The notes: a model not told the origin generated them from the sequence alone. Counted from the stretch's first letter, positions 13,796 through 21,343 are shown. The stretch is 24,019 nt of DNA from an uncultured Collinsella sp. (GCA_900552155.1 URYU01000009.1:1-24019), one strand, 5' to 3'. Numbers and translations: made by a program.

Positions 13796-14238
13796 TAGAT
13801 GCCGTCCTCGTCGCCGAAGATATCCTCTTCCTCGGAGCCGGCAACGGATGCGACCGTCTGGGCGGTGACGCCCGTCTGGCCAACGGTCACGGCCTGCTCG
13901 CCAAGCTCGGCGAGCGTGGCGTTGCCGCGGAGGAACAGAAGCTCAATAACCATGGGAAGGTTGGTGCCAGTCAGAACCTCGACGTTGTCGACGTCCTGGG
14001 CAATCATCATCGTCTGGTTGAACGGGGTGCCACCAAGCAGGTCGGTAAAGACGAGCACGCCATCGCACTCCTCGCGCATGGCGGTAATAGCGGCGCGGAG
14101 ATCCTCACCGTAGGAAGCAGCCTGGTCGCCCTCAAAAGGAACGACGGTAAAAGCGGGCTGGTCGCCAGCAACCATAGCGATAGCGCTTGCGAGGCCGGGT
14201 GCGAACTGTCCATGACCGGTAAGAATAAAGCCAACCAT
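13795..14238 (-). CDS. PTS system mannose-family EIIA subunit
   Basis: This 147-residue cytoplasmic protein starts MVGFILTGHGQFAPGL, with His9 as the residue phosphorylated by HPr. VFTDLLGGTPFNQ is the second family signature. The C-terminal tail (GSEEEDIFGDEDGI) is acidic. ATG 14238 follows AAGGGA at about 8 nt. It is first in the operon EIIA-yajC-EIIB-EIIC-EIID, with a promoter and operator about 100-150 bp upstream. Confidence 0.94.
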   Translation of the reverse strand: MVGFILTGHGQFAPGLASAIAMVAGDQPAFTVVPFEGDQAASYGEDLRAAITAMREECDGVLVFTDLLGGTPFNQTMMIAQDVDNVEVLTGTNLPMVIELLFLRGNATLAELGEQAVTVGQTGVTAQTVASVAGSEEEDIFGDEDGI

Positions 14239-14338
14239 TCAAATTTCCCTTCCGAAGGTGTGTACAATCTGAGTCCGATGATTTTCGGAAGCCAGCGGGC
14301 GCTCGCCCTTAAAGCTTCTTAGAAAGCGTTCTTTGAAG

Positions 14339-14390
14339 ACCAGTGGTTTCTAAACTGGTAGTAACCACGTGACGTGTTGTCACTATATCA
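14339..14390 (-). promoter_or_regulatory. PTS operon promoter and GntR-type operator
   Basis: On the minus strand TGATATAGT (plus 14382-14390) is an extended -10. Just downstream of the expected start lies CTGGTAGTAACCA (14355-14367), matching 13 of the 14 bases of the agaS site. ACCAGT (14339-14344) with ACTGGT (14354-14359) gives a second overlapping dyad. Placement just past the start site fits repression. The regulator is inferred to be the GntR/HutC protein at 10115-10846. Confidence 0.6.
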
Positions 14391-14446
14391 CCCCAAAAGA
14401 GGTCGCTTTCGTTGATTCATACGGTAAAACGTTTTTGCACCGCTCA

Positions 14447-14474
14447 CGGTGATAAATCGACCGTTTACCGGTCG
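14447..14474. repeat. Palindromic element, copy A
   Basis: CGGTGA (14447-14452) precedes TCGACCGTTTACCGGTCG; within it CGACCG (14458-14463) and CGGTCG (14469-14474) are perfect inverted repeats. The block TCGACCGTT-C/T-ACCGGT recurs at 14676-14690 in copy B. It may be a regulator site. Confidence 0.55.
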
Positions 14475-14495
14475 TTAACACTTCTACCTGCGGTT

Positions 14496-14510
14496 TTGAA
14501 ACCGTTTCGA
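14496..14510. promoter_or_regulatory. LacI/CcpA-like palindrome
   Basis: GAAAC (14498-14502), C, GTTTC (14504-14508) form a dyad in TTGAAACCGTTTCGA. It matches 12 of 14 positions of the catabolite-response consensus TGWAANCGNTNWCA. No LacI-family gene is in this window, so the binding protein is unknown. Confidence 0.35.
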
Positions 14511-14630
14511 ATTGTTTTGGCAAAAGATCGGATCTTTTCCTGTGTCTAAACAACGCAGGGCGGCTAAAAATAGCGTGTAGAAAAATTGCAGGTCATTGTG
14601 AAGATATGTGAATTGGTCTTTTTGACTTAA

Positions 14631-14650
14631 TACCAGTTAGAACCAGTTTT
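14631..14650. promoter_or_regulatory. Tandem ACCAGTT half-sites
   Basis: ACCAGTT occurs at 14632-14638 and ACCAGTTTT at 14642-14650, a direct repeat with 10-bp period (one helical turn). The half-site matches those in the PTS and agaS operators. On the minus strand TGGTATTAA overlapping it could be a distal extended -10. Confidence 0.4.
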
Positions 14651-14658
14651 GAGATTAT

Positions 14659-14688
14659 CGGTGAACGGTAGTTTTCGACCGTTCACCG
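14659..14688. repeat. Palindromic element, copy B (perfect 11-bp stem)
   Basis: CGGTGAACGGT (14659-14669) and ACCGTTCACCG (14678-14688) are perfect reverse complements around an 8-nt loop, with no T-tract. It shares the TCGACCGTT-ACCGGT block with copy A. Apart from these dyads and the terminator at 14790-14824, I see no gene in 14239-14864. Confidence 0.65.
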
Positions 14689-14789
14689 GTTACTTGCAAT
14701 CGTTTGCAGTTGTTTTCCCAGATGAATTAGGGGAACCCGATGGAGCATTGTGCGGGCTCGAGGCCTACCCCAGTGGTTTCGGTAACAAA

Positions 14790-14824
14790 AAGCCCGCTAG
14801 AACGTTGTCCGTTCTAGCGGGCTT
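14790..14824. terminator. Bidirectional-type terminator
   Basis: AAGCCCGCTAGAAC (14790-14803) pairs perfectly with GTTCTAGCGGGCTT (14811-14824) around a 7-nt loop. The A-run at 14787-14791 gives a U-tail on the minus strand, serving the gene that ends at 14865. Confidence 0.9.
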
Positions 14825-14864
14825 AATCAGGTGATCGGTTAACGCGCAGTAGTGCAGGCAAACC

Positions 14865-15959
14865 TTACGCAAACAGGCCGTAGATGCTGATGTTGGCCTT
14901 GGCGTAGAGGCCGTTGGCGTACTCGGTCCACTTGGAGCTGGCGCTCGAAGCCTGCGAGGAGTACTGCTGGTAGGCGGTGTAATAGGCGGTCATGGCCTGC
15001 TTATAGGTAGCGCTATCGGCCGTAAAGGCATCGTCAGCGAAGGCCTTAGCGTAGGTGCTATCGGCGTCCTTCCAGGTGCCCTTTTCGCTATTCCACTCGT
15101 CGCCGGCAAGGTTGATGATGTAATCGGCGTAGTCCTTGCTCGCGGTCTCCTCGTTGCCGTCAGAAGGTTCGGTCGGAGCGGTCGGCATGCTTGCGGAGCT
15201 ATCGCCCACCTTCTTCTTGTAGAGCTTCTGCAGCGTCGCGGACTGGCGGACGATCTGCTTGGCCTGGTCCTTGGACACGCCATACTGCTTGGCCATGGTC
15301 TTGTAGTCCGAAGTGCCGATGGAATCCTCGGCGTACTTCTTCATCTCCTTAGAAGAGACGGTGATGCCCTCGTCCTCGGCAGCGTCGAGCAGGATCTTGT
15401 TGCGCACGTAGGACAGGATGACGTCGGCAGAAGGAGCGGTGTAGTTGCCATCGCTATCCTTGACGGTATCAAGGCTGTACTGGCTCTCGATGGCCTCGCG
15501 CGCAGTGATGTCGCTCTTCTTGCCGTTGTAGCTATAGCTTGCCACGGTCGAATCGAGCTGATCCTCGGTCAGGGTCGACGAGCCGACACCCTTGCCGCCA
15601 AAGCCGCCATTGCCAATAAAGAAGCCGACCACGGCAGCGATCACGACGGCAACCACAAAGGCGGCTATCATCGTCTTCTTGTGCTTGGATGCATGGTCGT
15701 CTTCATCGGAACCCAGGATATCGTTGTCCTCATCCTGGGCCTCGGGCATCAGATTCTCGTCAGCGGCATCCGCGGCAATCTGAGCCTCCAGTCGGGCGTC
15801 CTCCTCCTCGGCCGTCGTGCCGGCGGCAATGTGCTCGGCAGACGTACCGGCGACCAGATCGATCTTCTCGTCCTCGTCACCGTCGGGGCCTTCGCCGCGC
15901 TCGATGATCTGGATGCCGTCGATCTCGTCCTTCTCGTCCTTCTTTTGAATCAGACCCAT
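14865..15959 (-). CDS. Membrane-anchored SurA/PrsA-like extracytoplasmic protein
   Basis: This is a 364-residue protein. Residues 1-95 are very acidic and low-complexity (DEDEKIDLV, EDEDNDILG-like blocks) and presumably cytoplasmic. Residues about 97-116 form one transmembrane helix (MIAAFVVAVVIAAVVGFFIG) preceded by basic SKHKK, so the rest should be outside. The outer part (about 127-260) looks like the N-terminal chaperone domain of SurA/PrsA (ILSYVRNKILLDAAEDEGI, then MKKYAED and QIVRQSATLQKLYKKKV). No PPIase parvulin domain is evident. The C-terminal part is Tyr/Ser/Ala-rich. ATG 15959 follows GGAG. It may help fold secreted proteins, but this is inferred from fold only. Confidence 0.75.
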   Translation of the reverse strand: MGLIQKKDEKDEIDGIQIIERGEGPDGDEDEKIDLVAGTSAEHIAAGTTAEEEDARLEAQIAADAADENLMPEAQDEDNDILGSDEDDHASKHKKTMIAAFVVAVVIAAVVGFFIGNGGFGGKGVGSSTLTEDQLDSTVASYSYNGKKSDITAREAIESQYSLDTVKDSDGNYTAPSADVILSYVRNKILLDAAEDEGITVSSKEMKKYAEDSIGTSDYKTMAKQYGVSKDQAKQIVRQSATLQKLYKKKVGDSSASMPTAPTEPSDGNEETASKDYADYIINLAGDEWNSEKGTWKDADSTYAKAFADDAFTADSATYKQAMTAYYTAYQQYSSQASSASSKWTEYANGLYAKANISIYGLFA

Positions 15960-15997
15960 ATCAGTTACTCCTTGTTAGGAAACATAGTCCTCAATAG

Positions 15998-16026
15998 AAT
16001 ACGCCCGACAGAGCGCCGGGCGTATT
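15998..16026. terminator. Probable terminator of the isocitrate dehydrogenase operon
   Basis: AATACGCCCG (15998-16007) and CGGGCGTATT (16017-16026) are perfect 10-nt reverse complements with a 9-nt loop. On the minus strand the tail (TATTCTATT) is only moderately U-rich. It lies 60 bp after the stop at 16086. Confidence 0.65.
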
Positions 16027-16085
16027 GATTCTTAGGTTATACGCAAACACTTAAGTACTATTTAGGCGTTTGCAGCGTGCATGCC

Positions 16086-17171
16086 TTAGGCCAGGTGCGC
16101 GATAACGGCATCGGCAAAGGCCTGCGTGCCCACGGCGCCCTCGACGGAGCCGGTCTGGGCACGACGCACGTCACCGGTAACCTGCTCGCCCTCGTCGAGC
16201 GTGGCAGATACGGCGGCACGAATGCGATTGGCAGCATCGTTCTCGCCCAGGTGATCGAGCATCATCGCAGCAGAGAGGATCTCGGCCGTGGGGTTGGCTA
16301 TATCCTTGCCGGCGATATCGGGCGCGGAGCCGTGCGTTGCCTCGAAGATGGCGCAGTCGGCACCGATGTTGGAGCCGGGGGCCATCCCTAAGCCACCCAC
16401 CAGGCCGGCGCACAGGTCGCTCACGATGTCGCCGTACAGGTTGGGCAGTACCAAGACATCGAAGTCGTTGGGGTTCTGGACCAGGCCCATGCAGGTGGCG
16501 TCGACGATCTTGTCGTTGAACTCGATATCGGGATAGTTGGCGGCCACCTCGCGCGCAACGCGCAGGAACAGGCCGTCAGTCGCTTTCATGATGTTTGCCT
16601 TGTGTACGGCCGTCACCTTTTTGCGGCCGCAACGGCGGGCGTACTCAAAGGCGTACTCCACAATACGGCGGCTCTTGGCGATGGAGATCGGCTTGATCGA
16701 GATGGCGGAATCGGCGGCGAAGGTCTTCTGACCCGACCGCTCGACAAGCTGCGAGAGCTCCTCGACCTCGGCAGCGCCCTCATCGAACTCGATGCCGGCG
16801 TAGAGGTCCTCGGTATTCTCGCGCACGATGACCAGGTCGACATCGCGGAAGCGCGAGCCGTCGCCCGGCTGCGACAGGCAGGGGCGCACACAGGCGTACA
16901 GGTCGAAGTGCTTGCGCAGGGCGACGTTAACGCTGCGGAAACCCGTGCCGACCGGCGTGGTGATGGGACCCTTGATGGCAACCTTGGTCTCGGCGACCGC
17001 ATCGAGAACGTGCTGGGGCAGCGGCGTGCCAAACTCGTCCATGACGCCGGCACCGGCCTCCTGGACATTCCAATTGATCTGGACACCGGTGGCCTCGACC
17101 ACGCGGCGCATGGCCTGCGTAATCTCGGGACCGATACCGTCACCGGGAATCAGGACTACATCGTGCGCCAT
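16086..17171 (-). CDS. NAD-type isocitrate dehydrogenase (isocitrate/isopropylmalate family)
   Basis: This 361-residue beta-decarboxylating dehydrogenase oxidises isocitrate to 2-oxoglutarate. It starts with [34 protein letters not shown] holds the Ser-x-Asn and Arg residues typical of isocitrate rather than isopropylmalate enzymes. [21 protein letters not shown] and the metal-binding [11 protein letters not shown] and [11 protein letters not shown] segments are present. [15 protein letters not shown] has Asp-Ile where NADP enzymes have Lys-Tyr, pointing to NAD. A homoisocitrate or tartrate dehydrogenase cannot be fully excluded. It is last in a four-gene operon, 6 bp after the HEAT-like gene, with GAGGAG overlapping that gene's end. 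Confidence 0.9.
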   Translation of the reverse strand: MAHDVVLIPGDGIGPEITQAMRRVVEATGVQINWNVQEAGAGVMDEFGTPLPQHVLDAVAETKVAIKGPITTPVGTGFRSVNVALRKHFDLYACVRPCLSQPGDGSRFRDVDLVIVRENTEDLYAGIEFDEGAAEVEELSQLVERSGQKTFAADSAISIKPISIAKSRRIVEYAFEYARRCGRKKVTAVHKANIMKATDGLFLRVAREVAANYPDIEFNDKIVDATCMGLVQNPNDFDVLVLPNLYGDIVSDLCAGLVGGLGMAPGSNIGADCAIFEATHGSAPDIAGKDIANPTAEILSAAMMLDHLGENDAANRIRAAVSATLDEGEQVTGDVRRAQTGSVEGAVGTQAFADAVIAHLA

Positions 17172-17177
17172 AATCTG

Positions 17178-17876
17178 TTACTCCTCGTCTTCGGCGGCGT
17201 CAGATTTTTTAACGCTAGCACGCTTCTTCTTTTTGGAGAGATCAAGGTCAAAGCGTTTAACAAGCATTTCGCAAATCTCGCTCGAACGGGCCTTGAGATA
17301 GCTGCCCTTGCCGTTCTCGGCATCGAACTTAAGGCGCAGCGCAAGCTTCTCGGCGACCTCGGCGTCGATCTCGCCCTGGCCAAACTCGTACAGGCAACCG
17401 AGCATGTCGCGATACTCGAGGTCGCCGTGGTAGCACTGAATGGCCTCGTCCAGGATGGGCCAAGCCTCGCGCGAACGCTCGACGCTCGTGGCGCCCCACA
17501 CGCACAGCAGGCGGAAGGCGGCATAGCGCAGCGTGGAGGAAATCTCGTCGAACAGTGCGGTCTCGGCGCCCTCAAAGGAATCGCCCAGCTGCTCGGGACA
17601 GGTGGTGGCAAGCGCCGTCAGGGCATCGAGGGCCTCCCAGCGGGTCTGAGCCTCGGGGCGGTCGAGCGCCTCGATCAGCGCGGGGACGCAGGGCACGACG
17701 CGCTGCGGATCGCGCTCGGCGAGCAGGTGCAGCACGCGGGCGGCAAACTGGCGGATGCGGCGCGTGGGGCAGCCGAGCTCCTGGACCAGACGGTCGACGG
17801 CATTCTCGTTCTCCTCTGCCAGCTGAAGCTGTGCCAGCTCCTCGTCGGTGAGCTGTTCGTCTTTGTTTTCTGCCAT
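17178..17876 (-). CDS. HEAT-repeat-like protein, function unknown
   Basis: This 232-residue soluble protein is dominated by helix pairs. Residues about 25-130 look like HEAT/armadillo-type repeats: VDRLVQELGCPTRRIRQFAA, VVPCVPALIEALDRPEAQTR, WEALDALTALATTC, and LRYAAFRLLCVWGA. The N-terminus is acidic and the C-terminus is Lys-rich (LSKKKKRASVKK) then acidic (DAAEDEE). HEAT repeats are protein-binding scaffolds. It lies between a small membrane protein (15 bp) and isocitrate dehydrogenase (6 bp). ATG 17876 follows GAGG. No enzymatic motif is seen; its role in this operon is unknown. Confidence 0.85.
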   Translation of the reverse strand: MAENKDEQLTDEELAQLQLAEENENAVDRLVQELGCPTRRIRQFAARVLHLLAERDPQRVVPCVPALIEALDRPEAQTRWEALDALTALATTCPEQLGDSFEGAETALFDEISSTLRYAAFRLLCVWGATSVERSREAWPILDEAIQCYHGDLEYRDMLGCLYEFGQGEIDAEVAEKLALRLKFDAENGKGSYLKARSSEICEMLVKRFDLDLSKKKKRASVKKSDAAEDEE

Positions 17877-17891
17877 AGTTACCTCTTTTTA

Positions 17892-18320
17892 CTATTTCTT
17901 AGCGTGCTTGCCAGCACCCTTGCTGTCATCGGTGACCGAGATGAGCTGTCGGTCGGCAGCGCCATTACGACGCGCACGGCGGCGTTCCTCGGCATCGCCC
18001 GCGTCGGCGGCGGCGCGGTGTGCCTTGTTGACGTTAAAGACCTCGTCGTGCTTGCGCCACGGACCGACGGACTCGCCAAAGCTCATCTTAAGGCCGGCGA
18101 TAAAGCCGCCGAGCCAGCCGATCGGCGCAAACTGCACCAGCGGGAACAGCGAGAACACCCAGGTCAGCAGGACGACTGCCGCCGCTCCCGCAAAGTTGGC
18201 AATCCAGTAGTCGCGCTTGGTGATGACGCGCTTTTCGCACGCCCACTGGCCGCACAAAAAGCCGATGTAGATCGCGAAGAGAAAGAGCGCCAGCGCAAGC
18301 ACCACGAACGTCCAGCTCAT
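17892..18320 (-). CDS. Small membrane protein, unknown function
   Basis: This 142-residue protein has three hydrophobic segments: about 4-25 (FVVLALALFLFAIYIGFLCG), about 43-66, and about 70-88 (FAPIGWLGGFIAGLKM). A basic, Ala/Arg-rich cytoplasmic-type tail follows (AEERRRARRNGAAD, then GAGKHAKK). Start ATG 18320 has GGGGAG about 9 nt upstream; the longer open frame to 18356 overlaps the previous gene and is rejected. It is 5 bp after the dehydrogenase with the His/Cys tail and 15 bp before the HEAT-like gene. I do not recognise the family. Confidence 0.8.
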   Translation of the reverse strand: MSWTFVVLALALFLFAIYIGFLCGQWACEKRVITKRDYWIANFAGAAAVVLLTWVFSLFPLVQFAPIGWLGGFIAGLKMSFGESVGPWRKHDEVFNVNKAHRAAADAGDAEERRRARRNGAADRQLISVTDDSKGAGKHAKK

Positions 18321-18325
18321 GGGCG

Positions 18326-19405
18326 CTACTCCCCGTGATGGTGGCCGCAGCAGCACTCGTGGCCGTCGTCATGACCGTGACCGCCGCAGCACTCGTGGTC
18401 CTCGCCATGGTGGTGTCCACAACCGCACTCGTGGTCGTCGCCATGCTCGCCGCAACCGCAGCCTTCCTCGTGAGCACCGTGCTCCTCGGGACGATACTGC
18501 GACCAGTCCAGACCGGCGGCGATGGCATCGGCCTCCTCCTTATAGAGGACCGTGACGGCCTGGGTACCCAGCTTGGCGCCACCGATGGCATCGAGCATGT
18601 CGTAAAGCGTAAAGGCCACGTCGGCGCCGGGCAGCGCAAGCTCGCGGTCATCGGCGTAGGCGAGCGCCAAGCGCAGGTCCTTAATGAAGTGCTCGACCAT
18701 AAAGCCGGGCTTGTAGTCGCCGTCGAGCGCCTTGGGCGCCAGGCTCTCCATAGCGCCGGACTTGCCGGTGCCGCCCAGGATCATCTGACGGGTCTTCTCC
18801 AGGTCAAGGCCGCTCAGCTCGGCAAATGCCATGGCGTCTGCCATGCCGACCATGCAGGCGCCCAGCGACACCTGGTTGGCGAGCTTGGCAGCCTGGCCCT
18901 TGCCGGCGCCGTCGAAGCAGCAGATGGTTGCCGCAAAGGTGGAAAGGATATCGCGAACCGGAGCGATGTCGTTCTCGGTAGCGCCCACGATAGCCGTGAG
19001 CGTACCGGCGATGGCACCCGACTCGCCGCCGGTGACGGGGCAGTCAAACGCCATGCGACCGGAAACCTGGGCGGCCTCGGCAATGTCGCGCGCCAGCTCG
19101 GGCGCGCTCGTGGTGAGGTCGATCAGGACCGCGCCCGGCTTAGTGCACGCGAGCAGGCCGTCGCCCGCCAGGTAGAGCTCCTCGACCTCGGAGGGATAAC
19201 CCACCATGGTAAAGACGACGTCGGCGTTAGCCACGGCATCAGCCGGCGTATCGGCCCAGGCGGCACCGCGCTCGATAAGCGCAGCGGCCTTGGACTTGGT
19301 GCGGTTGTTGACCGTGACGGGATAGCCGGCGTCCAGAATGTGGCCGGCGATGGGGGCACCCATAATTCCGGTGCCGATAAATGCGACAGAGAGCTTGTTT
19401 GCCAT
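18326..19405 (-). CDS. Beta-hydroxyacid dehydrogenase with His/Cys-rich C-terminal tail
   Basis: This is a 359-residue protein. Residues 1 to about 300 are a normal 3-hydroxyisobutyrate/tartronate-semialdehyde reductase: Rossmann motif VAFIGTGIMGAPIAGHIL, DLTTSAPELA substrate loop, DCPVTGGESGA, and GKGQAAKLANQ with the catalytic Lys. Members reduce or oxidise small beta-hydroxy acids with NAD(P). Residues 309-359 form an added tail with 14 His and 9 Cys in 51 residues, made of imperfect repeats such as DDHECGCGHHHGE and GHECCCGHHHGE. Tails like this bind Ni or Zn in metal chaperones. Start ATG 19405 follows AAGGAAAGG. It heads the four-gene operon ending in isocitrate dehydrogenase. The substrate is unknown. 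Confidence 0.88.
   Translation of the reverse strand: MANKLSVAFIGTGIMGAPIAGHILDAGYPVTVNNRTKSKAAALIERGAAWADTPADAVANADVVFTMVGYPSEVEELYLAGDGLLACTKPGAVLIDLTTSAPELARDIAEAAQVSGRMAFDCPVTGGESGAIAGTLTAIVGATENDIAPVRDILSTFAATICCFDGAGKGQAAKLANQVSLGACMVGMADAMAFAELSGLDLEKTRQMILGGTGKSGAMESLAPKALDGDYKPGFMVEHFIKDLRLALAYADDRELALPGADVAFTLYDMLDAIGGAKLGTQAVTVLYKEEADAIAAGLDWSQYRPEEHGAHEEGCGCGEHGDDHECGCGHHHGEDHECCGGHGHDDGHECCCGHHHGE
18335..18475 (-). repeat. Imperfect tandem repeats encoding the His/Cys tail
   Basis: The DNA has recurring GCAGCACTCGTGG / GCACTCGTGGTCGTCGCCAT blocks about 40 bp apart, coding the repeated HEC(G/C)CGHHHGE units. Such repeats can change copy number by slippage. Confidence 0.6.
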
Positions 19406-19503
19406 GAAACCTTTCCTTTTGGGTTGGGTGTTGTTACCAGGTTGAATACTCGGTGCCAGCGTTTGGGCTGTGAGTCGAGGGCGATTACGGACGCAGCGCT
19501 TGC

Positions 19504-20457
19504 CTACTGGCCGCGCACGCGACGGGCGATGCGGTCGGAAAGCGACGCCTTGTCGGCGCGGTTCTTACCCCAAAACGCGCAGGCCACCATGCCGGGGCCC
19601 ACGTGCGAGCCGATGGTGGGGCCCACGGAGCTGCGAATGATCGTGACGTCGGCGCAGCCCTCCTCCTTGCGGATGGCGGCCTCGAGCCAGTCGCCGTCCT
19701 TCTCGGCATCGGCCGTCATGATTGCGATGGGCATGGTGCGGTCGGGCACGTAGTTCTCGCGGAACGACTTGAGAATGGACTTGAGCGCCTTCTTGCGGCC
19801 GCGGTTGACGCCGATCAGCGACAGCGAGCCGGCAAGGTCGTAGGAGAGCTCGGGCTTGACATCGAGCTTTGCCGTGAGCTGCGCCGCCGCGGGCGGAATG
19901 CGGCCGCCGGCAGCTAGTGCGTCGAAGCTCTCGAGCGTAAAGTAGCCGTGGACGTAGGTCTTTGCCTCGTTTGCCCAATCGACCAGCTGCTTGGCGGTCA
20001 GTCCCGCCGAACGCTGGCGCACGGCCTCGCGCGCCAAGAGCGCGCCGGTCGCGCAGGGCAGAGCGTTGTCGACCACGTACAGCTCAAAATCGGGATACTC
20101 GGCGCGCACGGCGTCCGCCGCCTGGCACGCGGAGTTGTAGCTCGACGACAGCGCCGAGGTAAAGCACAGGTAGACCGTGGGCGTGCCCTCTTTGGCGCAC
20201 TCGGTAAAGAACTCGATATAGCGACCGAGCGACACAGCCGAGGTGGACACGCGGGCGCCGGCGCGCATGCGATCGTAGAACTCCTTGGGCGTGATGCTCG
20301 ACCAGATGTCGTCCGTGCGCTCCTCGCCATCGATAATGAAGGGGAAACCCAGGATATCGACATCGAGGTTCGCGGCGACCTCGGGGCTAAAGTCGCAGCA
20401 GGTATCGACGACGATGCGGCAACGGTCCGAATGCCCGGCGGATGCGGCCTTGTCCAT
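19504..20457 (-). CDS. DegV-family fatty-acid-binding protein
   Basis: This 317-residue protein has the DegV fold, two domains with a fatty acid held between them; the FakB members present fatty acids to the kinase FakA. Landmarks are IVVDTCCDFSPEVA at the N-terminus, VSTSAVSLGRY with the Thr-Ser that contacts the carboxylate, TSALSSSYNSA, TLESFDALAAGGRI, VNRGRKKAL and the C-terminal SSVGPTIGSHVGPGMV. I chose ATG 20457, which has AGGAG 8 nt upstream; TTG 20460 just before it is possible. It lies between hpf and the dehydrogenase operon and ends about 100 bp before the latter. No fakA is present in the window. Confidence 0.92.
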   Translation of the reverse strand: MDKAASAGHSDRCRIVVDTCCDFSPEVAANLDVDILGFPFIIDGEERTDDIWSSITPKEFYDRMRAGARVSTSAVSLGRYIEFFTECAKEGTPTVYLCFTSALSSSYNSACQAADAVRAEYPDFELYVVDNALPCATGALLAREAVRQRSAGLTAKQLVDWANEAKTYVHGYFTLESFDALAAGGRIPPAAAQLTAKLDVKPELSYDLAGSLSLIGVNRGRKKALKSILKSFRENYVPDRTMPIAIMTADAEKDGDWLEAAIRKEEGCADVTIIRSSVGPTIGSHVGPGMVACAFWGKNRADKASLSDRIARRVRGQ

Positions 20458-20482
20458 CAAAGCGACTCCTTACGTAAAAAGA

Positions 20483-20505
20483 CGGCCACCCGCATGGGAT
20501 GGCCG
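20483..20505 (-). terminator. Terminator of hpf
   Basis: CGGCCACCC (20483-20491) pairs with GGGATGGCCG (20496-20505) with one bulged base; the plus-strand AAAAA at 20476-20480 gives the U-tail on the minus strand. A second hairpin, CGTTAAC (20511-20517) with GTTAACG (20526-20532), lies between it and the hpf stop codon. Confidence 0.85.
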
Positions 20506-20536
20506 CCAACCGTTAACTCATGCAAGTTAACGTATT

Positions 20537-21121
20537 TTACTCGTCAAGTGTTTCGATGCGGGGCTTGATGATGCCATATCCACCATTCTTACGGTGATAC
20601 ACCACATTGATAAGGCCGGTCGTCGCGTTCTCGAACACGTAGAAGTCGTGGCCGAGCAGATCGGTCTGCACCAGCGCCTGCTCCTCAGTCATCGGGGTGA
20701 CGTCGATAACCTTCTCGCGGACGAGCAGGTCGTCCTCCTCCTCGGGCAGCAGCAGGTCGGCCAGATCCTCGACGCGCTCGACCGGCACGACATCCGCGGC
20801 GCTGGCACCGCCCTGGCGGTTGTCCACGACCTTGGTCTTGAACTTGCGCAGCTGGCGGGTGACCTTATCGGCGGAGAGGTCGATGGCGGCGTACATATCT
20901 GCACCGTGCTCGGCAACGCGAATCACCGAACCGCGGGCACGAACCGTGACCTCGACGATTGCCGGGTTGGGGTTCGAGGGGTTCTTCTCATAGCGAAGTA
21001 CAACGTCGACCGTCATGGGCTCGATATCGAAAACCTTGAGCGCCTCGCCGATCTTCTCATCCACATGCGCACGCAGAGCATCGGTTACCGTCGTCTTGCG
21101 TCCAGAAACCTTGATATCCAT
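20537..21121 (-). CDS. hpf: Long-form ribosome hibernation promoting factor
   Basis: This is a 194-residue protein. Residues 1 to about 105 are the HPF/RaiA domain (MDIKVSGRKTTVTDALRAHV, then EVTVRARGSVIRVAE and DMYAAIDLSADKVTRQL), which binds the small-subunit mRNA channel. A linker rich in acidic residues leads to the C-terminal dimerisation domain (about 145-194: MTEEQALVQTDLLGHDFYVF, NVVYHRKNGGYGIIKP). Long HPF makes 100S ribosome dimers in resting cells. ATG 21121 follows GGAG and matches the family start; the open frame extends 20 residues further without family similarity. It has its own terminator. Confidence 0.95.
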   Translation of the reverse strand: MDIKVSGRKTTVTDALRAHVDEKIGEALKVFDIEPMTVDVVLRYEKNPSNPNPAIVEVTVRARGSVIRVAEHGADMYAAIDLSADKVTRQLRKFKTKVVDNRQGGASAADVVPVERVEDLADLLLPEEEDDLLVREKVIDVTPMTEEQALVQTDLLGHDFYVFENATTGLINVVYHRKNGGYGIIKPRIETLDE

Positions 21122-21242
21122 ACGTGGCTCCAATCTGCCTCGGGGACTTACTGTACTGGCTATGTACCCATTGCCGTGCATTTAATCACGCGGATTCTCA
21201 AAGACCCGAATAACGATTGCTTGATACCGCATACCGAAGTCT

Positions 21243-21266
21243 CGCACTTTTCTGTGGCAAAGTGCG
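21243..21266. repeat. Small hairpin upstream of hpf
   Basis: CGCACTTT (21243-21250) and AAAGTGCG (21259-21266) are perfect 8-nt reverse complements with an 8-nt loop and no T-run. It lies about 120 bp before the hpf start in the 317-bp gap 21122-21438, which otherwise holds only the terminator at 21344-21372 and a weak hpf promoter region. Confidence 0.45.
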
Positions 21267-21343
21267 CTATAGGAGGGAGCTGGCGGCTTTATATTTGGTC
21301 CCAAAAATTGGCTTTGACCTGCTGGTTTTATAGGGATGAAAAA

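Noticed and set aside
14649..14834. 61-codon plus-strand frame in the PTS upstream region
   Set aside because: It spans an 11-bp palindrome and a terminator, lacks a ribosome site, and its peptide has no recognisable features.
16602..18338. 578-codon plus-strand frame
   Set aside because: It crosses three well-supported minus-strand genes antisense and has no recognisable domain.
18335..19753. 472-codon plus-strand frame
   Set aside because: Antisense to the dehydrogenase and into the next gene; no ribosome site or domain.
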